A stretch of DNA of 51,752 nt from DASRVA01 sp050732935 (GTDB lineage: Bacteria; Gemmatimonadota; Gemmatimonadetes; JACCXV01; JAHWKZ01): positions 1-51,752 of the forward strand of contig JBOHRW010000238.1 of the NCBI GenBank assembly GCA_050732935.1, given 5' to 3'. Both the position numbers and the translations under genes were made by a program. Position 1 is the first letter of the stretch; each line of letters opens with the position of its first letter. This document shows, piece after piece, positions 31,413 to 39,744 of this stretch. The notes below the pieces were generated by a model. That model was not told where the DNA came from. It ran no database searches and saw only the letters and a program-made list of their open reading frames with translations.

Positions 31413-33371
31413 CTACAGCTCCTGCACCACTTTCTTACCGCCTTCTACCTTGATCTCCCAGCGCCGCCCGTCCTCCTGGTCGATCAGGATGTGGGAACCA
31501 TCCGCGCCACCGGTCAAGATCTCGAACTCGATGTCTTCAGGCTCGACGCCGGAGCGTATGAAGTGCGCCAACCAGGGGTTCGTCCCGCTCCTCACGTAGA
31601 CCTTCGGATAGCCCGACCCCGAGATGAAGGTGCAATCGATGAACTCGACATAGCTGGTTGCTGCAAGATGTCGATCTCCCACTTCCAGGGCAGGCCCATC
31701 GGACACCTCGACCCAGATCCGCTCGTAGCGCGCCGGCCCACCATCGATGTTCTGCTCCGAGGAGTTGCTGTTCTGAACGAGGCGATTCCCCAGCAGCACC
31801 ATATCCGCATAACGGTTGCTGTTGAGGTAGGCTCCGTTCAACACGCCAGGCGCCATGTTGCCGGGATGGGCCGGGTCATAAACGGACGCGCCATTGCGGT
31901 AGAGGATCGCGTCCTCCACCACGTGTGGATGCTTGGTGTTGTTCCAGAAGAAGATGCCCGGTCCGCTGTTGTTGTGCGCGACATTGCTCTCCTGAAATGT
32001 CCATACCGGTGGGATCCCGCTGGTGTTCGCCTTCGCGGGCCAGTTGAAGCCGGCACCGATCTTACCATCGCGCACGCCGGAGACGGCCGAGTTGCGCATC
32101 TCCATGTTGAACCCCGCACCGAGCGTGGTGCCGTCTCGGCGGCTAACTCCGCCCCCGATGTCGGGGGGCATGAACACCCCGCTCACCGCCAGGCGATCAA
32201 CCAGCAAGTCATTCGTCATGTCCCCGACATCCCACCACAAACCCTCGGCGTAGCTGTTCACGCTCACGTTGTCGATCATCGTGACCCCATGCGATGCATG
32301 CGGCACGAAGACGACTCCCTCGCTCTCGATCGCTGCCACACCCTGGATGATGGTACCCCGCGAGCCGTCACCGTTGATATGCAGGTGCAAGGCGTAGCGA
32401 CCCATGACAGGGCCCCCTGACGCCAGGCTGCTGATTCCCATGCCCCGAAGCTGGACATACTCGATGATCTGCGGCCGCTCGGAATGGATGTGGATGTGCC
32501 CCGGTCCCTCGATCACACAGTCTCGGGTGACGTTAATGATCTCCGCCGGCGGCACCCGTGGATCGACCTGGGGAATCGGCTCTCCGGGGTGCCAGCGGCG
32601 CGGCTGGTGGTCGTCCACGTCCGTCGGTGCGATCCAATATTCGTCATCTGGTTTCCAGGTCGGGTCTACACCGGTCCGGTTCCAGCTGGTCTTGGGCGTA
32701 CATTGGACGTCCAGCATACCCTGCGGGCCGATCCAGAGCCCGATGTCATTGGCAAACTGCTCCTCGTAGGTCAAGCCACCGCCGACGTATTCATTGGGAT
32801 TCGCGCCCAGGAACTTGAGCGAGCTGCCGGGCCGCATGGCGATCGTCCCCCCGACGGTACGCAGGTTGCCCTCGATCTCGACGTTCGGGCCAATCAGCCA
32901 CGCTTGGCCATCCGGAACCACGACATCACCATGGATGGTCGTGTCGGCCAGCGTGCGGCTCCAGTCCCCACTACTGTGCGGATCCTCATCAACGGGCGGC
33001 TCCTCTTCGGTCCCGCCGGAATCGAGAATCCGGACGTCGGCCCGGCCCGTGTTCTTTCCGCTTATCGCTATGACCCAGTATCTCCCGGGCCGACTACCGG
33101 CCGTGTAGTGACCCTGCGGAGTGATGCTACCCCCGGTGGCCTTCCAAGATGGAGCGGCGACCGCATTGTTGCGGCCTTGGTTCTGGGTCGTGGCTGAGAA
33201 CTGCACCCCCTCTCCCGGTCTCAGATCGACGGTCGCGGGAGTGATGGTGATGGTCGGTGCCCTTGCACTGGAAGCATCCTCGGGCCCCGTTGTCTCACCG
33301 CAGCCGGCGAGTCCGTAACTTAAAGCGATCCCGGACATGGTGACGGCGATCAAATGACTGACGCGGCGCAT
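31413..33371 (-). CDS. lipoprotein with Ig-like domain and G8/parallel beta-helix domain (CEMIP-like)
   Basis: A 652-residue protein with a lipoprotein signal (ALSYGLAGC, mature GETTGPED). One Ig-like repeat has WKATGGSITPQGHYTAGS, the same core as in the lipoprotein at 29257-30519. Next comes a G8-like stretch (DVVVPDGQAWLIGPNVEIEG, RTVGGTIAM) and a long right-handed beta-helix with RYALHLHINGD and SHGVTMIDNVSVNSYAEG. That resembles the G8 and pectin-lyase-fold proteins of the CEMIP/TMEM2 type, some of which degrade hyaluronan. A role in binding or cutting a surface polysaccharide is inferred. The frame stays open to 34067, but that part is an out-of-frame reading of glmM; ATG 33371 has AAGGAG upstream. 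Confidence 0.78.
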   Translation of the reverse strand: MRRVSHLIAVTMSGIALSYGLAGCGETTGPEDASSARAPTITITPATVDLRPGEGVQFSATTQNQGRNNAVAAPSWKATGGSITPQGHYTAGSRPGRYWVIAISGKNTGRADVRILDSGGTEEEPPVDEDPHSSGDWSRTLADTTIHGDVVVPDGQAWLIGPNVEIEGNLRTVGGTIAMRPGSSLKFLGANPNEYVGGGLTYEEQFANDIGLWIGPQGMLDVQCTPKTSWNRTGVDPTWKPDDEYWIAPTDVDDHQPRRWHPGEPIPQVDPRVPPAEIINVTRDCVIEGPGHIHIHSERPQIIEYVQLRGMGISSLASGGPVMGRYALHLHINGDGSRGTIIQGVAAIESEGVVFVPHASHGVTMIDNVSVNSYAEGLWWDVGDMTNDLLVDRLAVSGVFMPPDIGGGVSRRDGTTLGAGFNMEMRNSAVSGVRDGKIGAGFNWPAKANTSGIPPVWTFQESNVAHNNSGPGIFFWNNTKHPHVVEDAILYRNGASVYDPAHPGNMAPGVLNGAYLNSNRYADMVLLGNRLVQNSNSSEQNIDGGPARYERIWVEVSDGPALEVGDRHLAATSYVEFIDCTFISGSGYPKVYVRSGTNPWLAHFIRSGVEPEDIEFEILTGGADGSHILIDQEDGRRWEIKVEGGKKVVQEL

Positions 33372-33763
33372 CGGCTCCTTCACCCTTCTGGATTTCGAAG
33401 CGGTCTGGTCCTTCAGTCTGGAGGCGAGCCTCCGGCGCAACCGATGTGCCTCGGCAATCCGAACAGCTGTCCGCTCAGGCGGGCTGAATCGCACGGAAAC
33501 GAAGCGGGCTACCGCCGTTGCGCCCCCCGGCAGCCAACCCTTTTGGAAGGGTCGCGACCCGATGGGAATGGACGTCCTTGTCTGAGGAAACGCGCTTCCC
33601 TTTTCTTGGCTCCCAAGTGCAGAGTAGTTCTCAGTCCGCGGATCGTCCAGTCGGACCAGGAATGTAATCGGGGTCGGACGGGAAGGGGGATGTGTTGCAA
33701 AGTGCCCTTCCATGGTCGGGTTCGTGGAAGGGGGGAGGAACCTGGATGCTTGACTACGTTTGA
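33372..33763 (-). other. intergenic region upstream of the beta-helix lipoprotein
   Basis: About 390 bases after glmM. Near the glmM end it holds a short direct repeat, TTGACTACG twice 10 nt apart (33750-33768). In the middle is a cluster of overlapping hairpins, listed separately. I see no gene here. The long structured leader suggests post-transcriptional control of the lipoprotein. Confidence 0.5.
33507..33560 (-). promoter_or_regulatory. cluster of overlapping hairpins, possible structured RNA
   Basis: Three inverted repeats follow each other: GGGTCGCGACCC (33549-33560, perfect), CCCTT-TTGG-AAGGG (33538-33551), and a GGCT...AGCC hairpin with an inner GCCG/CGGC stem (33507-33535). The first two share a GGG and exclude each other. 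I could not match it to a known riboswitch. Confidence 0.35.
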
Positions 33764-35164
33764 CTACGGTCGGGGTCGGCTCTTCACGAGCGCCCGCGCC
33801 CGGTCGAGGAGCCGCTCGGCGTCCTTCCGGTCCGGGGCCTCCGCGATCACCCTGACCACCGGCTCCGTGCCCGATTTCCGCAGCTGCACCCACTCCTCCC
33901 GCTCCGGCCACGATAGCCGGAGCCCGTCCGTACGGTCCGCCTGGGCCCCGTCGAACCCGGTATCGGCACGGTCGAGGAGCGCATCTCCGTCCACGTCCGC
34001 GAGCGGGAGCTTGGTCTTCACGATCGCGTAGCGCGGGAACTGGGTGACCGCCTCGGACAGCGAGCACTCCCAGCGCGCCAGGTAGGATAGCAGGAGTGCC
34101 ACTCCCACCGGGGCATCACGGGTGTGGTGGACGGCCGCGTAGATGATCCCCCCATTCCCTTCCCCCCCGATCGCGCTCCCGGCCTCAATCATCCCGAGCG
34201 CCACGTTCACCTCGCCGACCGGCGTCCGTACGACGGCGACGCCGTGCCGCTCGGCGACGCGCTCGACGACCTGGCTGGTCGAGAGATTGATGACCACGGG
34301 ACCCGTCGCCGACCCCCCTTCCGGAGCCGTCCGGCCGAGGACGTAGTCGACCACGAGAGCGAGCGTCATGTCCTCGCCGACCGCCCGGCCGTGCTCGTCG
34401 ACCAGGGCCAACCGGTCCCCGTCCGGATCGATGGCCAGCCCCAGGTCGGCCCCGACCTCGCGGACCCTCCGACAGAGCTCCCCCAGGTTCTCGGGGACGG
34501 GCTCGGGGTTCCGGGGAAAGCGACCGGTGGGCTCGAGGTGGAGACCATCGACGGTGACGCCGAGCGCGCCCAGGAGCGGCACGACGGGCAGGCTCCCGGC
34601 TCCGGCGCAGCTGTCGAGGACGACGCGGAATCCGCGCGCCCGGACCGCCTCTACGTCCACCAGCGGCGCCTCAAGCACCGCCTCCACGTGACGCTCGGTA
34701 GCGTCGGGCCGCTCGTCCCACTCACCCAGCTCGTCCCAGCCGGCGCGCGGGATCATGCCCGACTCGGAGATGGCCAGCACCTCGCGGCCCTCCTCGGGCG
34801 TCAGGAACATACCACGGTGGCTGGCCAGCTTGAGCGCGTTCCACTCGGCCGGGTTATGGCTGGCCGTGACCGCGATGCCACCGGCGGCGACTTCGCGCTC
34901 GACGGCCAGGAGGATCGTCGGCGTGCAGGCCATCCCCACGTCGATGACATCGCATCCAACCGAACGTAGACCAGCTTCGGCGGCGGCCACGAAGACGGGC
35001 CCGCTCACCCGGGCGTCGCGGCCCAGGACGATGGTCTTCTGTCCCGTGGCGACGCGTCGCGCCGCACCGTGCGCGGCGGCGAACCGCGCCACGACCTCGG
35101 GGGTCAACGCCTCGCCGACGACCCCGCGGATCCCGGAAACGCTGATGACGAGGCCGCGGGTCAT
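33764..35164 (-). CDS. glmM: phosphoglucosamine mutase / phosphohexomutase
   Basis: A 466-residue alpha-D-phosphohexomutase. The catalytic serine loop is TASHNPAEWNALK, the metal loop DPDGDRLALV, the sugar-binding loop GEGNGGIIY and the phosphate-binding loop RKSGTEPVVRV. The serine, metal and phosphate loops are intact. In GlmM the product is glucosamine-1-phosphate for UDP-GlcNAc, the substrate of the PglF-like dehydratase in this window. Phosphomannomutase/phosphoglucomutase activity cannot be excluded from the motifs. ATG 35164 is followed at once by the conserved LVISVSGIRG; a GTG at 35191 is also possible. Confidence 0.85.
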   Translation of the reverse strand: MTRGLVISVSGIRGVVGEALTPEVVARFAAAHGAARRVATGQKTIVLGRDARVSGPVFVAAAEAGLRSVGCDVIDVGMACTPTILLAVEREVAAGGIAVTASHNPAEWNALKLASHRGMFLTPEEGREVLAISESGMIPRAGWDELGEWDERPDATERHVEAVLEAPLVDVEAVRARGFRVVLDSCAGAGSLPVVPLLGALGVTVDGLHLEPTGRFPRNPEPVPENLGELCRRVREVGADLGLAIDPDGDRLALVDEHGRAVGEDMTLALVVDYVLGRTAPEGGSATGPVVINLSTSQVVERVAERHGVAVVRTPVGEVNVALGMIEAGSAIGGEGNGGIIYAAVHHTRDAPVGVALLLSYLARWECSLSEAVTQFPRYAIVKTKLPLADVDGDALLDRADTGFDGAQADRTDGLRLSWPEREEWVQLRKSGTEPVVRVIAEAPDRKDAERLLDRARALVKSRPRP

Positions 35165-35379
35165 GCTGATGTCGCTCGGTCCATTCCACACGCCAATCTA
35201 GAGGGCCCGACAACCGGCCGCGACGCGAGTCGGCCCGGTCACCCGGCCACCACCAAAGCGGTAGGAACTCGCCGCTCAGACGTTGATCCCGCGACAAGGG
35301 AGATGCTACGCTGAAGGTACCCCTCCCGGGATCGGTGCAAGACGGTTTTTTCGTCGGCACCCCATCGAGAGGAGGAAGT

Positions 35380-35934
35380 ATGCGCGCCGCGGTCGTTCTG
35401 ACGACAGCGTCCGCTCTTCTGCTGGCCTGCTCCGGCGCCGAGTCGCCCCATGGGCTCGACTCGGGCGGGGAGCTTGGCCTGGCTGGGTCCGGCCCCGTCA
35501 AAAACTTCGTCGCCCCGTTGAGAGGCGAGGAGGAGGTCCCGCCCGTCGACACCAAGGGCACGGGCTTGGCCAAGTTCCAGCTCCGAGAAGGAAGCGATGA
35601 GCTCGACTACAAGCTGATCGCCGCCAACATCGTCGGCGTCACGCAGGCCCACATCCACTGCGGGTCCCCTGGCGTCAACGGTCCGATCGTCGTCTTCCTG
35701 TTCGGGTTCGACCCGGCGGGAGTCGCCCCCCACGGCATCCTGGCCCAGGGGACGATCACTCCCGGGGACGTGATCCCGCTGCCCGACTCCCCGGAGTGTC
35801 CGGGCGGAATCGCCAACTTCGAGGAGCTGATCGAGCGGCTCCAGGCCGGCGGCGCCTACGCGAACGTCCATACGCTGGTCAATCCCGGCGGCGAGATCCG
35901 CGGCCACATTGACCACGGGAACGGGGTCGACTAA
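35380..35934 (+). CDS. CHRD-domain lipoprotein
   Basis: A 184-residue exported protein. The signal MRAAVVLTTASALLLAC ends in a lipobox, with mature SGAESPHG. It is followed by one CHRD domain with the hallmarks NFVAPLRGEEEVPPVDTKGT, QAHIHCGSPGVNGPIVVFLF and a final YANVHTLVNPGGEIRGHI. CHRD domains occur in animal chordin and many bacterial surface proteins; the function in bacteria is unclear. The ATG at 35380 has a strong GGAGGAAG upstream, so it is preferred over a longer frame. Transcribed divergently from glmM. Confidence 0.88.
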   Translation: MRAAVVLTTASALLLACSGAESPHGLDSGGELGLAGSGPVKNFVAPLRGEEEVPPVDTKGTGLAKFQLREGSDELDYKLIAANIVGVTQAHIHCGSPGVNGPIVVFLFGFDPAGVAPHGILAQGTITPGDVIPLPDSPECPGGIANFEELIERLQAGGAYANVHTLVNPGGEIRGHIDHGNGVD

Positions 35935-36083
35935 CACGCCGACGGAGGCTGGCCGGAGTTCGGTCTGACGAACGGCGGGGCGACGTTGGAGGACGCCGCC
36001 CCGTCGTGCCTCCCCCTTTCGGAAAGGGAGCACGAGTCGGGTCCGTGTTACCGGCCGGAAGCGATCTGGACTCGTCGCGGCGA

Positions 36084-37310
36084 TCAGCGGATCAAGAACG
36101 TCGCCAGAGCGAGAAAGATGCCCATGCTGGCCACGTCCGTAGCCGTCGTAAGGAAGATGCTCGACGCGGTGGCCGGATCAGCGCCAAGCTTCTTGAGGCC
36201 AAGCGGTATCAGCGCGCCGGACACGCCGCTGATCACGCAGCTGCCCATCATGGCGATGAAGACGATCAATCCGAGGAGCCAGGCGTGCGGGTTCTGCTGA
36301 GAGTTCGCGTAGAGAAACATGCCGGTCCCGGCGGTCAGCCCCACGAGCGCGCCGTTCAGAAGGCCGAGAAGACCCTCCTTGAGCACGAGCACCTTCTCCC
36401 GGCCGGGCTTCAGCTCTCCGAGCGTCATCCCGCGCAGCGCCACCGCCAGCGCCTGGCAACCGGTGTTGCCCGATTGGCCGGCGAGCACCGGGAGGAAGAC
36501 CGCGAGCACGACGATCTGGTCGATGGTGTCCTGAAAGACACCCACCACCGCGGCCGCCGCGAACGCGGTCAGCAGATTCAACTGGAGCCAGGGATGACGG
36601 AACTTCAGGCTCCGCGGCCAGGGAGTCGAGAGTCGCTCTTCCTTCTCGACGCCGACCATGCTTCCCGCCTGGGCGCTGATCTCGATCGCCTGGGCCTCGA
36701 ACATCGTTTGCCCGCGCACCAGCCCGATAAAGCGGCCAGAGGGCTCGCACACCGGATACACCGGAAAATGCCGGTTCAAAACCGACCTCATGGCGTCGGT
36801 GAGGGTCATCCCGGGCGTCAGAAAAAACGGGTCGCGCAGCATGATCTCCTCGAGTCGCTGCGATCGATTGCCCAATAGCATCTCGCGCATCACAACGACC
36901 CCGACCAGCCGCCCGTCGGGATCGGTGACAAAGAGGTAGGTGATGAATGCCCGTTTCACGAGGGTTCGGAGCTCATCCACCGCGTCCCCGATCGTCGTCT
37001 CCGGACGAAACACTGCGATCGCCGGATCCATCAGGCTGCCGATCGTGTTCTCGGGATGCTCCAGGTTCCTTCGCCAGGTCGTCCCCACCTCGGGAAGCGC
37101 CACGTCCAAAACGGCCGCTCGCCGATCGTCCGGCAGCGCCTTCAACACCGACCAGCGGATCGAGGGATTCACCTGCGCGAGGGCCGCGACCACGGTTTCA
37201 GCTGGATGCGGTTCCAGGTACTCTACGGCTTCGTCAGGGCCCCGGCGTGCGATCTCCAGGGCAAGGCCATCGGGCGGGATCGATGCTGGCGCTTGGGCTA
37301 CCGCTTTCAT
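36084..37310 (-). CDS. mgtE: MgtE-type magnesium transporter
   Basis: A 408-residue membrane protein with a shortened MgtE N-domain and two CBS motifs (IGSLMDPAIAVFRPETTI and EEIMLRDPFFLTPGMTLTD). A five-helix transport domain carries the signature VLAGQSGNTGCQALAVALRG. MgtE forms a dimeric, Mg2+-gated channel in the inner membrane; the N and CBS domains sense magnesium. The N-terminal domain is shorter than in well-studied MgtE proteins of about 450 residues. The ATG is preceded by CAGGAGACGTTC. The 233 nt upstream, after the toxin gene, show no clear Mg riboswitch. Confidence 0.9.
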   Translation of the reverse strand: MKAVAQAPASIPPDGLALEIARRGPDEAVEYLEPHPAETVVAALAQVNPSIRWSVLKALPDDRRAAVLDVALPEVGTTWRRNLEHPENTIGSLMDPAIAVFRPETTIGDAVDELRTLVKRAFITYLFVTDPDGRLVGVVVMREMLLGNRSQRLEEIMLRDPFFLTPGMTLTDAMRSVLNRHFPVYPVCEPSGRFIGLVRGQTMFEAQAIEISAQAGSMVGVEKEERLSTPWPRSLKFRHPWLQLNLLTAFAAAAVVGVFQDTIDQIVVLAVFLPVLAGQSGNTGCQALAVALRGMTLGELKPGREKVLVLKEGLLGLLNGALVGLTAGTGMFLYANSQQNPHAWLLGLIVFIAMMGSCVISGVSGALIPLGLKKLGADPATASSIFLTTATDVASMGIFLALATFLIR

Positions 37311-37542
37311 GAACGTCTCCTGTGTGAAGTCCCGCCACTCCGGGTCAATGGCGTCGCGCGGCTCACGGCACGCCGCCTAAATGCGTGGGCTCCTTTAAAA
37401 AAATCAATACTTGGCGCGGCAGTACATCGGCCCTGGCCGGACGCTCGTGCACCGCCCCTGGTGGGAACCGTGGATCAGCAGGTCTGCTTGGAGGAGTGCC
37501 GGGCCGCCTTCCCGATCGATCGACCAGGGTTACACCGACCTA

Positions 37543-37992
37543 TCAGAACAACCGCTCGTCCCAGGGCACGGCGAAGGGCTCAGAAACCGAGATCTCCTCG
37601 GCTGCCGGATGCCGAGGGTTGATCAGGATCGTCCGACCGATGGGCCGGCTCGGCAAAGCCGGAACGACCAGCGCCGCCGAGCGCCGCTCCTCCACCCACA
37701 GATCCCCAAAGGATCGAGCCGCCTGAGATTCCCTTTCTTCCCATCCTGGCAGATCGTCGGGATCGAGCTCCTCCATGAGATCGTCGCGAATCTCGATCCG
37801 CACGGCATGATGCGGCCCCGGGAGGGTCCGGGGTCTGGCGCTGTGGACAAGGATCTCGAGGATGGCACCCGCGAAGCTCGAGGAACCGTAGATCACCTCT
37901 CGCCCGGGAGAGCTCCACTTCGCACCGACAAGAGCCGCCCCCCGTCCGTCATACGGATCGTACCTCCCCTTCGTGATCCTCCATGCGATCAC
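37543..37992 (-). CDS. RES-domain toxin
   Basis: A 149-residue RES-family protein starting VIAWRITKGRYDPYDGRGA. WSSPGREVIYGSSSFAGAIL and EILVH follow, containing the conserved Arg, Glu and Ser of the family. RES toxins such as MbcT degrade NAD+ and stop growth unless bound by their antitoxin. The GTG start lies 14 nt after the antitoxin stop; upstream in-frame readings lie inside the antitoxin gene. The operon order antitoxin then toxin is normal for Xre/RES pairs. The gene ends well before mgtE. Confidence 0.87.
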   Translation of the reverse strand: MIAWRITKGRYDPYDGRGAALVGAKWSSPGREVIYGSSSFAGAILEILVHSARPRTLPGPHHAVRIEIRDDLMEELDPDDLPGWEERESQAARSFGDLWVEERRSAALVVPALPSRPIGRTILINPRHPAAEEISVSEPFAVPWDERLF

Positions 37993-38006
37993 TGATGTTC
38001 GCCCCG

Positions 38007-38444
38007 CTAGGCGGGCAGGGAATACTCGAGCTTGTAGAGCAGCTCCTCCACCTGCCGCGTCCCGAGATCGCTGTCGGCCAGTTCCAGCGGCTTCTTTCCC
38101 CCGAGCTGGGGCTGAAAGCTCATGAGGAACTCGTGGGCCAGCTCGGAGTCCTCCCACACCTCTTCCGCCAGCGCCGTCATACGCGCGAGCCTCTCCAGCC
38201 GCTCGCTCTCCGGCTTGCTCAGGCGGCTCTTTCTCCGGTGCAGGGTGGTGCGAGGAACGATCTCGTGGGTGATGTGCGCGGCGTCCTTGCCGCTCGACGC
38301 GATTCGTCTAACGGCAATATGGAGGGATCGCACAGGGAGGCCTTCCTCCACTGCCAGCCGGAGATCCTCCACGGTCTCGATCTTCCGCCCGAGGGCCCTC
38401 CGCCCTCCCAGGACCGCGGCAACTTCAGGGGCGCTGATGTGCAC
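38007..38444 (-). CDS. Xre/MbcA/ParS-type antitoxin (DUF2384)
   Basis: A 145-residue protein. The N-terminal part is helical. The C-terminal DUF2384 toxin-binding domain includes LSKPESERLERLARMTALAE, then FQPQLGGKKPLELADSDLGT and EELLYKLEYSLPA. It neutralises the RES toxin encoded 14 nt downstream and probably represses the operon. I choose GTG 38444 because AAAGGAG lies 7 nt before it and because a good promoter (38482-38510) would initiate downstream of the longer TTG start at 38510. Confidence 0.85.
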   Translation of the reverse strand: MHISAPEVAAVLGGRRALGRKIETVEDLRLAVEEGLPVRSLHIAVRRIASSGKDAAHITHEIVPRTTLHRRKSRLSKPESERLERLARMTALAEEVWEDSELAHEFLMSFQPQLGGKKPLELADSDLGTRQVEELLYKLEYSLPA

Positions 38445-38449
38445 TTCGG

Positions 38450-38473
38450 TGCTCCTTTCAATGCTCCTTTCAA
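38450..38473 (-). repeat. 12-bp perfect tandem repeat duplicating the antitoxin ribosome site
   Basis: TGCTCCTTTCAA occurs twice in direct succession (38450-38461 and 38462-38473). On the transcript each copy carries GAAAGGAGCA, so the antitoxin has two Shine-Dalgarno sequences in tandem just before its GTG start. Confidence 0.85.
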
Positions 38474-38481
38474 GTGGAACG

Positions 38482-38510
38482 ATAATATGCTCCAGTTGGT
38501 CGATAAGCAA
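38482..38510 (-). promoter_or_regulatory. promoter of the toxin-antitoxin operon
   Basis: On the minus strand: TTGCTT (38505-38510), a 17-nt spacer and TATTAT (38482-38487). Transcription would start near 38475, immediately before the duplicated ribosome site. Confidence 0.6.
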
Positions 38511-38538
38511 GCTAAAAGAGGTGCCGTGCGGGCGTCGT

Positions 38539-38614
38539 TGGAGCCACCGCGCGGACTCGAACCGCGGACCTGCTCATTACGAGTGAGCTGCTCTACCATC
38601 TGAGCTACGGTGGC
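38539..38614 (-). tRNA. tRNA-Thr(CGT)
   Basis: A full cloverleaf on the minus strand, 76 nt with encoded CCA. The acceptor stem is GCCACCG with CGGTGGC and the discriminator is T. The D-arm is GCTCAGATGGTAGAGC, the anticodon stem GCTCA/TGAGC with loop CTCGTAA (anticodon CGT), and the T-arm carries GGTTCGAGTCC. Confidence 0.95.
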
Positions 38615-38674
38615 TCGGGCGGGATCCAAACGCGAGCCGGGCAATCCTTCAACCTCGGCCGCGACGCGCGAATA

Positions 38675-38750
38675 TGGTGCCTGGGGACGGAATTGAACCG
38701 CCGACACCGTGATTTTCAGTCACGTGCTCTACCAACTGAGCTACCCAGGC
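38675..38750 (-). tRNA. tRNA-Phe(GAA)
   Basis: A full cloverleaf on the minus strand, 76 nt with encoded CCA. The acceptor stem is GCCTGGG with CCCAGGC and the discriminator is A. The anticodon stem is CGTGA/TCACG with loop CTGAAAA (anticodon GAA) and the T-arm carries GGTTCAATTCC. It lies 60 nt upstream of tRNA-Thr and is probably co-transcribed. Confidence 0.95.
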
Positions 38751-38875
38751 AGAATGGGAGGAAAAAGCTACGCCGACCCCCCGGCGACGTCAACGCGAAC
38801 GGCGCGTCCGCGGGGTTTCGGCCAGGCGGTGAGCCACCTCTCGGGTCTGCCTCGCGCATCGATGCGAGCGAAAAC

Positions 38876-39661
38876 CTACGGCCCGAAGAACGGCCCCAGG
38901 ATCTGGTTCCAGACCTCGACGGGCTGAGCGCCGACCACGCGCCGGCCATTCACGATGAAGGTCGGGGTGGCGTCGATCCCGAGCCGCTCGCCCTCGGCCT
39001 GATCCGCGGCCACCTCGCTCGCCGTCTCGGCGTTCTCCATGCAGGCAAGGTAGGCCGACATCTCGAGGCCGATCTCCCCGGCGACGTCGTCCAGGAGGCT
39101 CCGGCTCAGGCTCGTCTGATCGCGGAAGACGGGATCGGCGAACTCCCAGAACTTCCCCTGCCGGGCGGCGCACTCCCCCGCCATCGCCGCTCGCTCCGCC
39201 ATCGTGTGCTGCGGGAAGAAGCGGTTCACGAACACCCATCGCACCTGGTCGCCGTAGAGGCTCCGGAGCGCGGGAAAGATCTCCCGGTGGAAAGTGGCGC
39301 AGTGCGGGCACTGGAAGTCGGAGAACTCGACGATCGTGACGGGCGCCGAGGCGCTTCCGAGGCGCGGGTCGTTCGAGATGTCGACGCCGCTCGGAGCCTC
39401 GGGGCCGGCGGCGGCCAGGCTCTCGGCGGGGGCATCGACCGCCGCGGCGGCTTCCACGGTCGGGCCCGAGGAACCCAGGTCCAGTGGCTGCGGCCCGGGG
39501 CCGGCCGCCTCCTCCGCTGTCGCGCCCACGTCCTGCCCGGCCTGCGACGACTGCGTGAACCACCATACGGCAGCGCCCGCCACGACGAGCGCGGCGAGGA
39601 CCACGACCCATCGCCCCCAGGGAGCCGGCGGTTGCTGCGCGGGACGCTTTCCGGTCGTCAT
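38876..39661 (-). CDS. DsbA-like thioredoxin-fold protein, membrane anchored
   Basis: A 261-residue protein. A short basic N-terminus precedes one membrane segment (WVVVLAALVVAGAAVWWF), then a low-complexity Ala/Glu/Pro linker of about 60 residues. The DsbA/DsbG-like domain has the active site FSDFQCPHCATFH. A second block, IGIDATPTFIVNGRRVVGA (reading from RLGIDATPTF), carries the cis-proline loop. It probably oxidises or isomerises disulfides of exported proteins. The ATG 39661 has AGGAGGTCATC upstream. The linker resembles those of actinobacterial and gemmatimonadal anchored DsbA proteins. Confidence 0.87.
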   Translation of the reverse strand: MTTGKRPAQQPPAPWGRWVVVLAALVVAGAAVWWFTQSSQAGQDVGATAEEAAGPGPQPLDLGSSGPTVEAAAAVDAPAESLAAAGPEAPSGVDISNDPRLGSASAPVTIVEFSDFQCPHCATFHREIFPALRSLYGDQVRWVFVNRFFPQHTMAERAAMAGECAARQGKFWEFADPVFRDQTSLSRSLLDDVAGEIGLEMSAYLACMENAETASEVAADQAEGERLGIDATPTFIVNGRRVVGAQPVEVWNQILGPFFGP

Positions 39662-39744
39662 GATGACCTCCTGTTCGTTTGCGAATTGCGGTGCGCCGCT
39701 GCTCGCGGGCACCTTCGAGTCGTTAGTATGCGTGAGTCAGAACG

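Noticed and set aside
33400..33600. Cyclic-di-GMP-I riboswitch upstream of the beta-helix lipoprotein
   Set aside because: Some GGTAGCC and GCAA words resemble it, but the conserved core segments and their order do not fit.
33372..34067. Extension of the beta-helix lipoprotein frame into glmM
   Set aside because: It would place 232 residues before the lipoprotein signal peptide and overlap the end of a clear glmM gene.
37311..37542. Mg2+ (M-box) riboswitch upstream of mgtE
   Set aside because: The spacing is suitable, but I could not find the conserved M-box elements.
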